Of a DNA stretch of 13,414 nt, positions 12,856 to 13,414 are shown one piece after another (within the stretch, counting starts at the first letter, position 1; every line of letters begins with the position of its first letter). A program made the translations under genes and the position numbers. Below the pieces are notes generated by a model that had not been told where the DNA came from, made no database searches, and saw only the letters and a program-made list of their open reading frames with translations. This stretch comes from Fidelibacterota bacterium (GTDB taxonomy: Bacteria > Marinisomatota > Marinisomatia > Marinisomatales > TCS55). The stretch is taken from contig PBPW01000009.1 of assembly GCA_002725545.1 (NCBI GenBank), positions 17,495 through 30,908 on the forward strand, given 5' to 3'.

Positions 12856-13414
12856 TGAAAAAAATAAATTTATATTTTTTATTTATCTTATTTATGCTTT
12901 TTGGAGCATGTGATAATTTTAATGATCCTGAATCTCCTTATCTAGAAAAGTATGTAGTATTTGGAAATATATCTGGAAATATGCCAATGATTGATGACAC
13001 CATTTATGTTTCCCGCTCTGCTTCGCTTGATGAGATAATTGATGCAGATCAATTATGGATTAACGATGCTATTGTAACAATAAGCGGTGATGGTAACGAA
13101 TATCAAGCTTCTTTAGTGCCTGGTCATAGCGGCAGATATCAAACAGATCCATCAGTTATTTTCAAAACAGGCATCAAGTATAAACTTTCAGTTTCAGTTA
13201 ATGGTAAAGTCTTAACATCAGAAACTACTATTCCTAAATCTCTGAATATTGATCCAAATACTGAAATAAAAAACTATACTTGCGGAGATGGCACTACTTT
13301 ACCCGTTAAGGTTATAAATGTAGAGAATATAGATAGCGAAGGGAATCCTATAGCTGATAAAGTAGATACATTGGAATACAATTATGGTGAGTGCTTCACA
13401 GGTAGTTTCGCTTC
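12855..13414 (+). CDS. Lipoprotein paired with the TonB receptor, DUF4249-like (3' end outside window)
   Basis: Open from ATG 12855 to the window end (186 complete codons). The ATG overlaps the receptor stop by one base (TAATG), so the two are coupled. The N-terminus has a lysine pair, a hydrophobic stretch and a lipobox LFGAC with C19, indicating a lipid-anchored envelope protein. What follows, EKYVVFGNISGNMP, YVSRSASLDE, INDAIVTISGDG and GRYQTDPSVIFKTGIKYKLSV, has the order seen in DUF4249 lipoproteins that accompany TonB receptors in Bacteroidota-type genomes: a beta strand, a proline-led turn, then an Ig-like domain. The family call is tentative; the lipoprotein call and the pairing are firm. 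Likely role: surface or periplasmic accessory to uptake. Confidence 0.8.
   Translation, partial: MKKINLYFLFILFMLFGACDNFNDPESPYLEKYVVFGNISGNMPMIDDTIYVSRSASLDEIIDADQLWINDAIVTISGDGNEYQASLVPGHSGRYQTDPSVIFKTGIKYKLSVSVNGKVLTSETTIPKSLNIDPNTEIKNYTCGDGTTLPVKVINVENIDSEGNPIADKVDTLEYNYGECFTGSFA

Overview
The window is an AT-rich, gene-dense stretch with every recognised gene on the + strand. It reads as a light-physiology island from a marine bacterium. The carotenoid genes, the green-type proteorhodopsin with Met at the tuning site, the TonB receptor with an N-terminal carboxypeptidase-like domain, and the partner lipoprotein all point to the FCB group. Candidatus Marinimicrobia (SAR406) or Bacteroidota are the best guesses. 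This is inference from protein style; no rRNA or other marker gene is present.

Layout. (1) 51-2359: crtI and crtB, overlapping by 4 nt, make the C40 carotenoid backbone. (2) 2458-3505: a proton-pumping proteorhodopsin with its own promoter and a strong Shine-Dalgarno, followed by a small VOC-fold protein. (3) 3748-6237: a tightly packed operon of a DUF1737 protein (57 aa), an SDR-like protein, a DUF2256 zinc-ribbon-like protein (42 aa, apparently with a non-AUG start) and a photolyase of the prokaryotic (6-4)/cryptochrome-related family. The two small genes are easy to miss. (4) 6297-8558: a CarH/LitR-like MerR regulator and a class II CPD photolyase. (5) 8589-10009: an SRPBCC protein and an atypical SDR, overlapping by 4 nt. 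(6) 10017-13414: a peroxiredoxin, a TonB-dependent receptor and a lipoprotein cut by the window end, each overlapping the next.

Three observations stand out. The peroxiredoxin has an in-frame TGA exactly at its peroxidatic cysteine, followed at the right distance by a small G-rich hairpin, so it is best read as an exported selenoprotein. A tandem 9-bp GCTC-box element occurs upstream of units 3, 4 and 5. Two copies share 24 of 26 bases including a -35-like hexamer, and two copies sit exactly 57 nt before the start codon; this looks like a common operator for a light or oxidative-stress regulon. The best local candidate to bind it is the MerR protein, whose B12 domain has lost the cobalt-binding histidine and two other residues of the CarH photosensor.

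Together the genes make sense as light harvesting (rhodopsin, possibly with a carotenoid antenna, since the helix-E position that opens the fenestration is Gly), repair of UV damage (two different photolyases) and peroxide defence. The genes for lycopene cyclisation, retinal cleavage (blh) and GGPP synthesis are not in this window.
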